Source of the DNA: Moraxellaceae bacterium
Lineage (GTDB): Bacteria > Pseudomonadota > Gammaproteobacteria > Pseudomonadales > Moraxellaceae
DNA length: 22,148 nucleotides
Assembly: GCA_024234595.1 (NCBI GenBank)
Contig: JACKNZ010000029.1
Coordinates: forward strand, 1 to 22,148
Direction of reading: 5' to 3'
Numbering within the stretch: position 1 is the stretch's first letter; every line of letters starts with the position of its first letter. This document shows, piece after piece, positions 14,322-21,078 of the stretch. A program made the translations under genes and the position numbers. Below the pieces are notes generated by a model that was not told where the DNA came from, did no database searches, and saw only the letters and a program-made list of their open reading frames with translations.

Positions 14322-14644
14322 GTATGGATATTCCTTTATGTGTAGGACTTATATCAATGTTGCAATTAAAGCATTTGGAGAGTCCAAATCGTTTAAAGTG
14401 ATTATGTACTCATTAAAGTAGCTAAAACTGCGAGAGTCCTATGTTATGTTGTTGTTCTAAAGATTAAAAAATACCTAGTAATAATCATTTTAGATAACTT
14501 TAGATTTTATGCTGACAGCTTGTGCAAAAATCGTCAAATATTCTTTGGCATTTGTGCAAAAAACTTTTGTGTCTTTAAATAACAGCTAGGCGAATTTTTT
14601 GCTAATACACGTTATGATTGCCGCCTCTTTATTTAGTTGGGTGT
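14322..14644. promoter_or_regulatory. divergent intergenic region between FIST and DUF475 genes
   Basis: A 323-base AT-rich gap that must hold the promoters for the minus-strand FIST-kinase operon and the plus-strand Ter cluster. At 14373-14389 ATTTGGA-GAG-TCCAAAT is a perfect 7-bp inverted repeat, 52 bases upstream of the FIST start: a candidate operator or small hairpin. TTGTGCAAAAA occurs twice (about 14519 and 14552), roughly 33 bases apart, near the likely Ter-side promoter, and TATGAT at 14613-14618 is a -10-like hexamer without a convincing -35. AGGACTTAT at 14344 and GAGTCCTAT at 14434 may be remnants of another interspersed repeat. No gene is seen. Confidence 0.45.
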
Positions 14645-15715
14645 ATGGTTGTGCAACATTTTCGGTTTTCTTTTATTTTTACCTTGGTGTGCTTGGGATT
14701 AGCCGCATGGTGGGGATTAACGCATGGGCCAGCAGCAGGTGTTGATACCATGTTTAAGGTGCTACTCATTACCGCTATTTTGGCAGTCATGGAAGTATCT
14801 TTATCATTTGATAACGCAGTGGTCAATGCGTCAGTATTGCGTCACTGGGATGAGTTTTGGAAAACCATGTTTTTGACCATTGGTATTTTGGTGGCGGTAT
14901 TTGGCATGCGCTTGGTGTTTCCGTTACTGATTGTGGGCGTGACGGCAGATATGAGTATGGTCGAGGTCGCTCAATTGGCACTCAATGACCCTAAATCGTA
15001 CTCCGAGAAGCTGATGGCTCATCATGCCGAAATTGCAGCCTTTGGTGGTTTATTCTTGTTATTAGTGTTTTTAAACTTTTTGTTTGATGATGAAAAAGAT
15101 ACTCATTGGTTTCATTGGCTAGAACATAAATTAGCTAATTTAGCCAATGTACCTGCGATGTCGGTTTTTATTGCCCTGATTGCGCTATTGGTAATGGTAA
15201 GTGCGGTAGAAGGTGAAACCAAATTAGTTGTTACTTTGGCAGGTATTTGGGGCATTGTCGTTTATGTTGGTGTTAAAGCACTTGGTCATTTGTTAGAAAG
15301 TAGTAACAGCGAAGAAGATGACGAAAAAGCCGATTCTGCGGTATCAGGTAATATTGTTAAAGCAGGTATTGGTGGCTTTTTGTATTTGGAAGTGTTAGAT
15401 GCCTCGTTTAGTTTTGACGGTGTCATTGGGGCTTTTGCCATTACTAACGATGTAGTCGTTATTATGCTCGGTTTGGCAATCGGAGCGATGTTTGTGCGTT
15501 CAATGACCATTTATTTGGTCGAAAAAGGCACATTAGAAGCGTACGTTTATCTTGAACATGGCGCACATTATGCCATTGGTGCTTTGGCGGTGATTATGTT
15601 ATTTAGTGGTACAGGTGTGCATGTTCCCGAAGTAGTGACAGGCTTAATTGGGGTTGCGTTTATTGTATGGGCGGTGATTTCGTCGATTCAATATAATAAA
15701 ACACAGCAAGCCTAG
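14645..15715 (+). CDS. DUF475 family multipass membrane protein
   Basis: A 356-residue integral membrane protein of the DUF475 family, which is related to or often grouped with TerC-like proteins and frequently accompanies TerD genes. Hydrophobic segments are seen at about 9-24, 38-60, 76-100, 130-147, 171-190, 196-215, 240-262, 268-290, 308-322 and 330-346. Two halves carry related motifs, EVSLSFDNAVVNA at 50-62 and EVLDASFSFDGVIGA at 249-263, each with Ser-Phe-Asp inside a membrane segment, which suggests an internal duplication and a possible metal-ion path. HHAEIAAFGG (126-135) is another conserved block; an acidic loop (218-230, EEDDEK) separates the halves. The frame is open to a TTG at 14618, but the ATG at 14645 gives the family-like N-terminus. 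It opens the plus-strand Ter cluster. Transport activity is inferred only. Confidence 0.82.
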   Translation: MVVQHFRFSFIFTLVCLGLAAWWGLTHGPAAGVDTMFKVLLITAILAVMEVSLSFDNAVVNASVLRHWDEFWKTMFLTIGILVAVFGMRLVFPLLIVGVTADMSMVEVAQLALNDPKSYSEKLMAHHAEIAAFGGLFLLLVFLNFLFDDEKDTHWFHWLEHKLANLANVPAMSVFIALIALLVMVSAVEGETKLVVTLAGIWGIVVYVGVKALGHLLESSNSEEDDEKADSAVSGNIVKAGIGGFLYLEVLDASFSFDGVIGAFAITNDVVVIMLGLAIGAMFVRSMTIYLVEKGTLEAYVYLEHGAHYAIGALAVIMLFSGTGVHVPEVVTGLIGVAFIVWAVISSIQYNKTQQA

Positions 15716-15730
15716 GGTTAAGTAACAGTA

Positions 15731-15757
15731 AAAAGAGCGCAGTTTTGCGCTTTTTTT
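15731..15757 (+). terminator. rho-independent terminator after the DUF475 gene
   Basis: AAAAGAGCGCA pairs with TGCGCTTTTTT around loop GTTT, followed directly by T-residues. It separates the membrane protein gene from the first TerD gene, so the latter probably has its own promoter in 15758-15861. That stretch is AT-rich, with TATACAT at about 15789 and TATATCT at about 15821 as possible -10 sites but no clear -35. Confidence 0.85.
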
Positions 15758-15861
15758 ATGCAAAAAAACTGTTGGTAACAAATCTACTATACATAGCACT
15801 GTAAAAAAAAAGTAAAACCTTATATCTATTACAAGCCTCAACAACACAAGGAGTCATAAAC

Positions 15862-16440
15862 ATGGCCTTAAGTTTACAAAAAGGTGGCAATTTAAGTTTA
15901 AGCAAAACTGCCCCCAATTTAACCAATATGTTGATTGGTCTAGGTTGGGATGTACGCACTACCGATGGTGCCGACTTTGACCTTGATGCCAGCCTATTTA
16001 TGCTAGGCGACAACGGCAAAGTGCGTTCCGATGCCGATTTTATTTTTTACAATCAAGCCAAATCTGCCTGTGGCTCGGTAGAGCATACAGGTGATAACCG
16101 TACGGGTGCAGGTGATGGTGACGATGAGTCTATTAAGGTTAATTTAAGCAACGTCCCAGCAAATGTGTCTCGTTTAGTGGTGACAGTCACTATTCATGAT
16201 GCCGAAGCGCGTCGTCAAAGTTTTGGTCAAGTACAGGGCGCATTTATGCGAATTGTTAACTTGGTTGATAACAGCGAAATTGCCCGTTTTGATTTAAGCG
16301 AAGATTACTCCACCGAAACAGCAATGATTTTTGGTGAAGTGTATCGTCATAATGGCGAGTGGAAGTTTAAGGCAGTGGGTCAGGGTTATAGCGGTGGTTT
16401 GTTTGCCATGTGCAAACAATATGGCGTTAATATTGGTTAA
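15862..16440 (+). CDS. TerD family protein 1
   Basis: A 192-residue single-domain TerD-family protein, full length for the family. TerD domains are beta-sandwich proteins that bind calcium in studied members and belong to tellurite-resistance and general stress systems; they are cytoplasmic or membrane-peripheral. Evidence: N-terminal SLQKGGNLSLSK, GLGWDVRTTDGADFDLDAS (26-44), the acidic loop GDNRTGAGDGDDE (77-89), SFGQVQGAFMRIVN, and the C-terminal ETAMIFGEVYRHNGEWKFKAVGQGY. The acidic residues Asp40, Asp42, Asp78, Asp85, Asp87, Asp88 and Glu89 are the expected metal ligands. AAGGAG precedes the ATG at good spacing. It is closest to the next gene, TerD 2, from which it is separated by only 27 bases; the pair looks like a tandem duplication. 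Confidence 0.95.
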   Translation: MALSLQKGGNLSLSKTAPNLTNMLIGLGWDVRTTDGADFDLDASLFMLGDNGKVRSDADFIFYNQAKSACGSVEHTGDNRTGAGDGDDESIKVNLSNVPANVSRLVVTVTIHDAEARRQSFGQVQGAFMRIVNLVDNSEIARFDLSEDYSTETAMIFGEVYRHNGEWKFKAVGQGYSGGLFAMCKQYGVNIG

Positions 16441-16467
16441 TTTTTAATGTAATGTAGGAGCAAAAAA

Positions 16468-17043
16468 ATGGCGATTAGTTTACAAAAAGGCGGCAACGTC
16501 AACTTGAGTAAAGAAGCCCCAACAATGACCAAAATGGTGGTTGGTTTGGGATGGGATGTGCGTGCCACCGATGGTGCAGCCTTTGACTTAGACGCGGTAG
16601 CTTTTGTGTTAAAAGCAGATGGTAAAGTACGTGCCGATAGCGACTTTATCTTCTTTAATAACAAACAAAATGCCGAAGGCTCAGTAGTGCATGGTGGCGA
16701 TAACCGTACAGGTGAAGGCGACGGTGATGATGAAACCATTATCATTGATTTGAGCAAAATGCCTGCTGATGTCGAAAAAGTAGCAGTATGTGTGACGATT
16801 TATGATGCCGACAGCCGTCGTCAAAACTTTGGTCAGGTGTCTCGTGCCTATGTGCGTGTGGTTAATGATGCAGGCCAGCAAGAAGTGGCGCGTTATGATT
16901 TGTCCGAAGATGGTTCGGTCGAAACAGCGATGATTTTTGGTGAGGTGTATCGTCACAATGGCGAGTGGAAGTTTAAGGCCATTGGTCAAGGTTTTAAAGG
17001 CGGTTTAGGGCCTTTAGCGGCCAGTTATGGAGTCAATGTATAA
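16468..17043 (+). CDS. TerD family protein 2
   Basis: A 191-residue single-domain TerD-family protein. Residues 77-89 are GDNRTGEGDGDDE, in exact register with TerD 1; GLGWDVRATDGAAFDLDAV occupies 26-44 and the C-terminal block MIFGEVYRHNGEWKFKAIGQGF is nearly identical to that of TerD 1. Proteins of this type are variously called TerD, TerE or TerZ and the paralogs cannot be told apart reliably without a tree, so no symbol is given. TAGGAG lies ten bases before the ATG. A hairpin follows the stop at 17062-17084, marking the end of a two-gene TerD block. Confidence 0.95.
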   Translation: MAISLQKGGNVNLSKEAPTMTKMVVGLGWDVRATDGAAFDLDAVAFVLKADGKVRADSDFIFFNNKQNAEGSVVHGGDNRTGEGDGDDETIIIDLSKMPADVEKVAVCVTIYDADSRRQNFGQVSRAYVRVVNDAGQQEVARYDLSEDGSVETAMIFGEVYRHNGEWKFKAIGQGFKGGLGPLAASYGVNV

Positions 17044-17061
17044 GCATTGATACTATGTTGC

Positions 17062-17090
17062 AAAGGCGAGATTTTCTCGCCTTTTGTTTG
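17062..17090 (+). terminator. hairpin between TerD 2 and the AIM24-like gene (weak terminator)
   Basis: AAAGGCGAGA (17062-17071) and TCTCGCCTTT (17075-17084) form a perfect 10-bp stem with a 3-base loop, followed by TGTTTG, which is a poor T-tract. It may act as a partial terminator or as an mRNA-stabilising hairpin that tunes expression of downstream cluster genes. Confidence 0.7.
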
Positions 17091-17110
17091 AATTTTGAGA
17101 ATCCTAAACA

Positions 17111-17827
17111 ATGGCACAATTTACAGTAACGGGCGAAGTTGACCCGTTTTTGCATGTTAATTTAGCGCAAGGTGAAAAAATCTATTGCGAATCTAATGCA
17201 ATGGTGATGATGGAAGACACCTTAGATTTAAAAGGCAAAATGGGTGGTTTTGGTCAGGCGTTAATGCGTAGTTTTGCCAATGGTGAATCGTTGTTTCAGC
17301 AACACATTGAAGCGGTAAGAGGGGCTGGAGATTGTTTGTTGTCGCCTGTGTTAATGGGCGGTATGCAAATTTTGGATATTGGCACGAATAGTTATTGTTT
17401 AAGCGATGGTGCTTTTGTGGCTGCCGAAACAGGTGTTAGCCTAGTGTCACGCATGGAGCAACTCAGTATGCAAGGTGCATTGATGAGTGTCTTTGGTCAA
17501 GCAGGGGGCTTTTTTTATTCAGAGGCTTCGGGTTTTGGTAAATTAGTGGTCTCTGGTATGGGGTCTTTGTTTACTTTAGATGTTGAGCCAAACAAAGATG
17601 TGATTATCGATAATGCTCACGTGGTAGCATGGGATAGCCGTTTACAACACAAAGTCTCTTTAACAACCAGTCAAGGTGGTGGTTTAATGAGTCGTTTGGT
17701 GAATAGTGTTACCAGTGGTGAAGGTGTGGTATTACGTTTTTCGGGTAAAGGTAAAGTGGTGATTTGTTCGCGTAATAAAGACAATTTTATTGCGTGGATG
17801 CGTAGTTCGACAGCGGGTAATGGTTAA
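17111..17827 (+). CDS. AIM24 / TIGR00266 family protein
   Basis: A 238-residue protein of the AIM24 family (TIGR00266, formerly DUF124), a beta-rich fold of unknown function often encoded with TerD genes. Blocks seen: ESNAMVMMEDTLDLKGKMGG (about 28-47), FGQALMRSFANGESLFQQ with the family F(A)NGESLF pattern, GDCLLSPVLMGGMQILDI, DGAFVAAETGVSL, FYSEASGFGKLVVSGMGS, DNAHVVAWD and GEGVVLRFSGKGKVVICSRN. Its Gly-rich central part FGQAGGFF fits the family. There is no signal peptide or membrane helix. The ATG has only a weak upstream ribosome site (GAGAATCC), and a hairpin lies just upstream, so expression may be lower than that of the TerD genes. In the cluster it lies between two TerD genes. Partner and ligand are unknown. 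Confidence 0.9.
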   Translation: MAQFTVTGEVDPFLHVNLAQGEKIYCESNAMVMMEDTLDLKGKMGGFGQALMRSFANGESLFQQHIEAVRGAGDCLLSPVLMGGMQILDIGTNSYCLSDGAFVAAETGVSLVSRMEQLSMQGALMSVFGQAGGFFYSEASGFGKLVVSGMGSLFTLDVEPNKDVIIDNAHVVAWDSRLQHKVSLTTSQGGGLMSRLVNSVTSGEGVVLRFSGKGKVVICSRNKDNFIAWMRSSTAGNG

Positions 17828-17828
17828 G

Positions 17829-17896
17829 AATCCTCCCCAACCCTCCTTTGAGAAAGGAGGGAGTTCCCCCTTTGGTAAAGGGGGTTAGGGGGATTT
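17829..17896. repeat. GC-rich compound palindrome 1
   Basis: Two adjacent strong hairpins, CCCTCCTTT-GAG-AAAGGAGGG and CCCCCTTT-GGT-AAAGGGGG, are bracketed by complementary outer arms: AATCCTCCCCAAC on the left and GTTAGGGGGATT on the right. The GC- and purine/pyrimidine-biased composition contrasts sharply with the flanking genes. The unit begins one base after the AIM24-like stop and ends 34 bases before the TerD 3 start. The design matches a second element at 20935-21034, so it is an interspersed repeat, possibly doubling as a terminator or mRNA-processing site. Confidence 0.75.
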
Positions 17897-17930
17897 AGGT
17901 GAAATGTTTTTTTAATTTGGAGTATTAAAA

Positions 17931-18512
17931 ATGGCGGTTAATTTACAAAAAGGGCAAAAGATTTCTTTAGAAAAAGAAGCAGGTGGTGCTTTAACTAAAG
18001 TTGTCATGGGATTAGGTTGGGATGTTGCCAAAAAGAAAGGCTTTTTTGGTTTTGGTGGCGGCTCTACCGAAATTGACTTAGATTCATCATGCTTAATGTT
18101 TGATGAGGCAGGTCAAATGGTCGATATTGTTTGGTTTAGACAACTGCAAAGTAAAGATGGCAGTATTAAACATACAGGTGATAATCGTACAGGTGCAGGC
18201 GATGGCGATGATGAGCAAATCATTGTTGATTTAAGCCGCGTCCCTGCTAATGTAAAAAGTTTGGTATTTACCGTGAATAGCTTTACAGGCCAAACCTTTT
18301 CTCAGGTCGAAAATGCCTTTTGTCGTTTAATTAACGGTGCAAATAATCAAGAAATTGCACGTTATAACTTGTCTTGCCAAGGTGAGCATTCGGCGCAGGT
18401 AATGGCTAAAGTCTATAAACACAACGGTGAGTGGAAAATGCACGCCATTGGCGAAAATGGCACAGGTCGTACCTTTGAGCAGTTAATGCCACAAATTCGT
18501 AGTTACTTATAA
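17931..18512 (+). CDS. TerD family protein 3 (with short Gly/Phe insertion)
   Basis: A 193-residue TerD-family protein with the acidic loop GDNRTGAGDGDDE at 83-95, GLGWDVAKKKG at 27-37, and the C-terminal KVYKHNGEWKMHAIGENG. Compared with TerD 1 and 2 it carries a roughly six-residue insertion, KGFFGFGGGSTEIDLDSS (36-53), between GLGWD and the DLDSS strand, and it lacks the DFDLDA spacing of the others. This is the longer TerD subtype, shared with TerD 4, and it may bind different partners. The MIFGEV motif is replaced by VMAKVY. TTGGAG lies 9 bases before the ATG. It is followed by a strong terminator hairpin. Confidence 0.93.
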   Translation: MAVNLQKGQKISLEKEAGGALTKVVMGLGWDVAKKKGFFGFGGGSTEIDLDSSCLMFDEAGQMVDIVWFRQLQSKDGSIKHTGDNRTGAGDGDDEQIIVDLSRVPANVKSLVFTVNSFTGQTFSQVENAFCRLINGANNQEIARYNLSCQGEHSAQVMAKVYKHNGEWKMHAIGENGTGRTFEQLMPQIRSYL

Positions 18513-18530
18513 TTTAATCTTTGTTTTTTT

Positions 18531-18558
18531 AAGAGGCGGATTTACCGCCTCTTTTTTT
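18531..18558 (+). terminator. rho-independent terminator between TerD 3 and the ATP-grasp gene
   Basis: AAGAGGCGG (18531-18539) pairs with CCGCCTCTT (18545-18553) around loop ATTTA, then TTTTT. The T-run ends next to the AGGTGA ribosome site of the following gene, so transcripts of the ATP-grasp gene either read through this hairpin or start in a very short space. It could act as an attenuator. Confidence 0.85.
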
Positions 18559-18569
18559 AGGTGATTTTT

Positions 18570-19610
18570 ATGACCCGCGTTTGGTATAACAAATCCTTTT
18601 CTTTTGTCCATGCAGCCATCAACCTCATTAAACAACAAGATAAAACTCAAGAATTTTATATTATTGCGAGTCATACCCAAGCACACGCCCGCGCATTATT
18701 GGTGGCCGATGAAAGTTATATTGAGCCAAAAGGTTTAGTGGCACAAGCCTATGTTGAATGGTGCAAAGCCTTTTGTCAGAAACATCACATCAATGTGTTT
18801 GTAGTAGGTAAAGAAGCGCAAACGATTGCCAAATATCAAGCCGAGTTTGAGCAAATAGGCGTACGTTTATTGTTGGTGGCCGATGCCGAGACCTTGGCTT
18901 TACTCGATAACAAAGCACTTTTTGCACAGCAATTACCTGCTGATATTGCCCAATTACCCGATACTATCACTGTAAATTCTTCCCAAGAATTTGAAAAAGC
19001 CTATCAACAATTACGTCAACAGCACCCTTGTTTGGCTATTAAGCCTGCTATTTCTATTTTTGGCTTAGGTTTTAGAAAAATTGACGAAAAACGAGACTGT
19101 TTGCAGCATATTCTAAGGGGCGATGAATATGTGGTTGGATTAGAGGAGTTGCGTCATGCCATGCAGCAACAAGACTCATTTAGCTCTTTATTAGTCATGG
19201 AGTTTTTGCAAGGGGATGAATGGAGTGTTGACTGTGTGGCCAATCATGGCCAGTTATGGGTGGCGGTGCAACGACGAAAATTTATGGGCAATAAAGGTGT
19301 GCCGAGTCAGTATATTGATAATAATCCCGATATAGCTCAAATGTGTTTGCAGTTAACAGCTTATTTTAAACTCAATGGCCAATTTAATATTCAATTTAGA
19401 GAAGGCACTCAAGGCATTAGATTATTAGAAATCAATGCAAGACCTTCTGGCGGAATGGCGATGGCCTGTATAGCAGGTGCAAATTTACCCTTTATCGCGC
19501 TTAAAGGATTAGTCGATGGTTATCAAACATTATTGCCACCCGAGATAAAAACAGGTATTTATGTAGGTGAAGTCAGTCAAGCGTTGTTGTTAGCACAACA
19601 TCTTTCATAG
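18570..19610 (+). CDS. ATP-grasp domain protein in the Ter cluster
   Basis: A 346-residue protein with an N-terminal Rossmann-like part (about 1-115) and an ATP-grasp catalytic region (about 115-320). ATP-grasp enzymes join a carboxylate to an amine or thiol through an acyl-phosphate. Visible elements: Lys158 in CLAIKPA with a Gly-containing loop SIFGLGF, the hinge VMEFLQGDEWSVD with Glu211, VAVQRRKF, and the magnesium-binding strand RLLEINARPSGG with Glu287 and Asn289. The layout resembles carbamoyl-phosphate-synthase-like and D-Ala-D-Ala-ligase-like members. The ATG at 18570 is chosen over an in-frame GTG at 18561 because AGGTGA lies at the right distance. ATP-grasp proteins are described in Ter-linked biosynthetic modules, but there several other enzymes usually accompany them and none is visible here. 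Substrate unknown. Confidence 0.87.
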   Translation: MTRVWYNKSFSFVHAAINLIKQQDKTQEFYIIASHTQAHARALLVADESYIEPKGLVAQAYVEWCKAFCQKHHINVFVVGKEAQTIAKYQAEFEQIGVRLLLVADAETLALLDNKALFAQQLPADIAQLPDTITVNSSQEFEKAYQQLRQQHPCLAIKPAISIFGLGFRKIDEKRDCLQHILRGDEYVVGLEELRHAMQQQDSFSSLLVMEFLQGDEWSVDCVANHGQLWVAVQRRKFMGNKGVPSQYIDNNPDIAQMCLQLTAYFKLNGQFNIQFREGTQGIRLLEINARPSGGMAMACIAGANLPFIALKGLVDGYQTLLPPEIKTGIYVGEVSQALLLAQHLS

Positions 19611-19621
19611 AGGATATAAAA

Positions 19622-20260
19622 ATGGCATTAAGCTTAAAAAAGGGTGAAGGAGTCTCTTTGCGTAAAGAGGAAAATGACTTGTCGCAAATTACCATGGGTT
19701 TAGGCTGGGATATGGCCGACCCTGTACAAAAAAAAGGATTTTTTACCGCATTATTTGCCGCCAAGCCCGCTGATTATGACCTAGATGCGGTAGCATTTTT
19801 ATTAGATGGCAATGGCAAAGTCGCCAGTTTAGGCGCACAAAATGACTTAATTGGTGGCGATGTGGTGTTTTTTAATAGTCAACAACATCCTAGCGGCCAT
19901 ATTTGGTTAACGGGAGATAATCGGACAGGCGTTGGTGATGGCGACGATGAGCAAATTATTGTAAAGCTCAATAGTTTAAGTGAAAAGTATCAGCGTATTG
20001 TGTTTGTGGTGTCGATTTATGAAGGTCGCAAACGTGGCCAACATTTTGGTCAATTAAAAAATGCCTTTATTCGTGCTGTAGATAGCAAAGGCAAAGAGTT
20101 ATGCCGTTATGAAATCAGTGGCGACTCTAACTATGACAATATGTGTTCAATGACCTTTGCAGAAGCGACACGTGAAGCAGGTGGTTGGCGTTTTAAGGCC
20201 ATTGGCGAGGCACACGGCACAGATACTTTTGTAGATATTCTTAAACACTATTTGCCTTGA
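19622..20260 (+). CDS. TerD family protein 4 (longer subtype)
   Basis: A 212-residue TerD-family protein starting 11 bases after the ATP-grasp stop, with AGAGGA before the ATG. GLGWDMADPVQKKGFF (26-41) is followed by an insertion (TALFAAKPADYDLDAV, 42-57), placing the acidic loop GDNRTGVGDGDDE at 98-110. A further extension around 66-80 (KVASLGAQNDLIGGD) precedes FFNSQQHPSGHIWLTGDN. The C-terminal half has IVFVVSIYEGRKRGQHFGQLKNAFIRAVD and EAGGWRFKAIGEAHG. It resembles TerD 3 in carrying a Lys-Lys-Gly-Phe-Phe insertion. It is tightly coupled to the downstream von Willebrand protein, whose start is 7 bases past the stop, so the two products probably work together. Confidence 0.94.
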   Translation: MALSLKKGEGVSLRKEENDLSQITMGLGWDMADPVQKKGFFTALFAAKPADYDLDAVAFLLDGNGKVASLGAQNDLIGGDVVFFNSQQHPSGHIWLTGDNRTGVGDGDDEQIIVKLNSLSEKYQRIVFVVSIYEGRKRGQHFGQLKNAFIRAVDSKGKELCRYEISGDSNYDNMCSMTFAEATREAGGWRFKAIGEAHGTDTFVDILKHYLP

Positions 20261-20267
20261 GGTGTTT

Positions 20268-20879
20268 ATGAGTCAACGTTTTTGTGTTTATCTATTATTA
20301 GATACCTCTGGCTCGATGCGTGGCGAGCCAATTACCTCGGTAAATATTGGTTTAAAAGCGATGATGGCATCTTTGCGCCAACAACATCATGCTTTAGATA
20401 GCATTTATATTTCAATTGTCACTTTTGATTCGCTGATTAAAGAAGTATTACCACTCACTGCCATTCGCAATATTGTTTTGCCTGAGATTGTTTGCCCCGA
20501 GTCGGGTGCAACCTTTTTGGGGGAAGGTTTGGCAAAAATTTGTCAAAAGGTCGATAACGAGTTAAATCGTGGGCTTGATGCTCAACCTCTGTTATTTGTG
20601 ATGACCGATGGTAAACCCTCTGATACCTTAGCCTATAGCGAAGTATTAGACGAAGTAAAACGCCGACCGTTTGCCAAAATTATTGCTTGTGCCGCAGGTC
20701 ATAAAGCCGATGCAACCGCGTTAAAACGACTCACTGACACAGTAGTTAGTTTAGATACGATGGATAGCAGCACTTTTTCCCAGTTCTTCCAATGGGTATC
20801 AGCCACGGTCAGTGCCAATCAGCAAAATAATAATTCGGCTTTGCCTCCACCACCTGCCGAAATCAACATTGTGATTTAA
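20268..20879 (+). CDS. von Willebrand factor A domain protein, TerY-like (VWA only)
   Basis: A 203-residue protein that is a single VWA domain of the TerY group. The MIDAS metal-ion site is complete: Asp12-x-Ser14-x-Ser16 (DTSGSM), Thr82 (SGATFLGEGL) and Asp114 (MTDGKP). Blocks such as LLLDTSGSMRGEPI, IGLKAMMASLRQQ and ISIVTFD are shared with TerY. A short Pro/Asn tail (about 186-203) replaces the cysteine-rich end seen in the next gene. ATG 20268 is chosen because GAGGTG precedes it; an in-frame GTG at 20262 would overlap that site. VWA domains bind partners through the MIDAS metal; in Ter systems TerY proteins are linked with a protein kinase and a PP2C phosphatase. Cytoplasmic, no signal peptide. 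Confidence 0.92.
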   Translation: MSQRFCVYLLLDTSGSMRGEPITSVNIGLKAMMASLRQQHHALDSIYISIVTFDSLIKEVLPLTAIRNIVLPEIVCPESGATFLGEGLAKICQKVDNELNRGLDAQPLLFVMTDGKPSDTLAYSEVLDEVKRRPFAKIIACAAGHKADATALKRLTDTVVSLDTMDSSTFSQFFQWVSATVSANQQNNNSALPPPPAEINIVI

Positions 20880-20934
20880 CCCTCACCCAAAGGCAGCAAT
20901 ACATATTTTATAAGAGTCTAGCGTTATAACGATG

Positions 20935-21034
20935 AAGTTCCCCTCCTTGGAGGGGCTAGGGGTGGGTTTAAAAAGAAACAACGCACTGTTTTAGAATTAA
21001 CACACCCCTAAATCCCCTCTCAAGAGGGGACTCA
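20935..21034. repeat. GC-rich compound palindrome 2
   Basis: Left unit: CCCCTCC-TT-GGAGGGG hairpin followed by CTAGGGGTGGG. Right unit: ACACCCCTAAAT followed by the hairpin CCCCTCT-CA-AGAGGGG. The two halves are inverted copies of one another, each about 40 bases, separated by a short AT-rich spacer. The architecture matches the element at 17829-17896. It fills most of the 199-base gap between the two von Willebrand genes; the remaining gap (20880-20934, 21035-21066) shows nothing else recognisable. Confidence 0.75.
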
Positions 21035-21078
21035 CTCATTTTTTGATGTAGGTTTGAAGCTAAAAACAAGGATTTTAT

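Noticed and set aside
14343..14441. Fifth copy of the AGGRCTTACGC repeat family
   Set aside because: Only AGGACTTAT and GAGTCCTAT match; the ends are too short and the core is missing, so it is mentioned only as a possible remnant.
14545..14562. Sigma54-like site (TTGGCATTTGTGCA) upstream of the DUF475 gene
   Set aside because: The GG and GC dinucleotides are 7 bases apart instead of the required 10.
14645..15715. Annotation of the membrane protein as TerC
   Set aside because: The Ser-Phe-Asp repeats and overall sequence fit DUF475 better; only a distant or functional parallel to TerC can be argued.
16437..16757. 106-residue minus-strand open frame inside TerD 2
   Set aside because: Shadow of the TerD gene; a similar shadow appears opposite the TerD 1 start because the two genes are paralogs.
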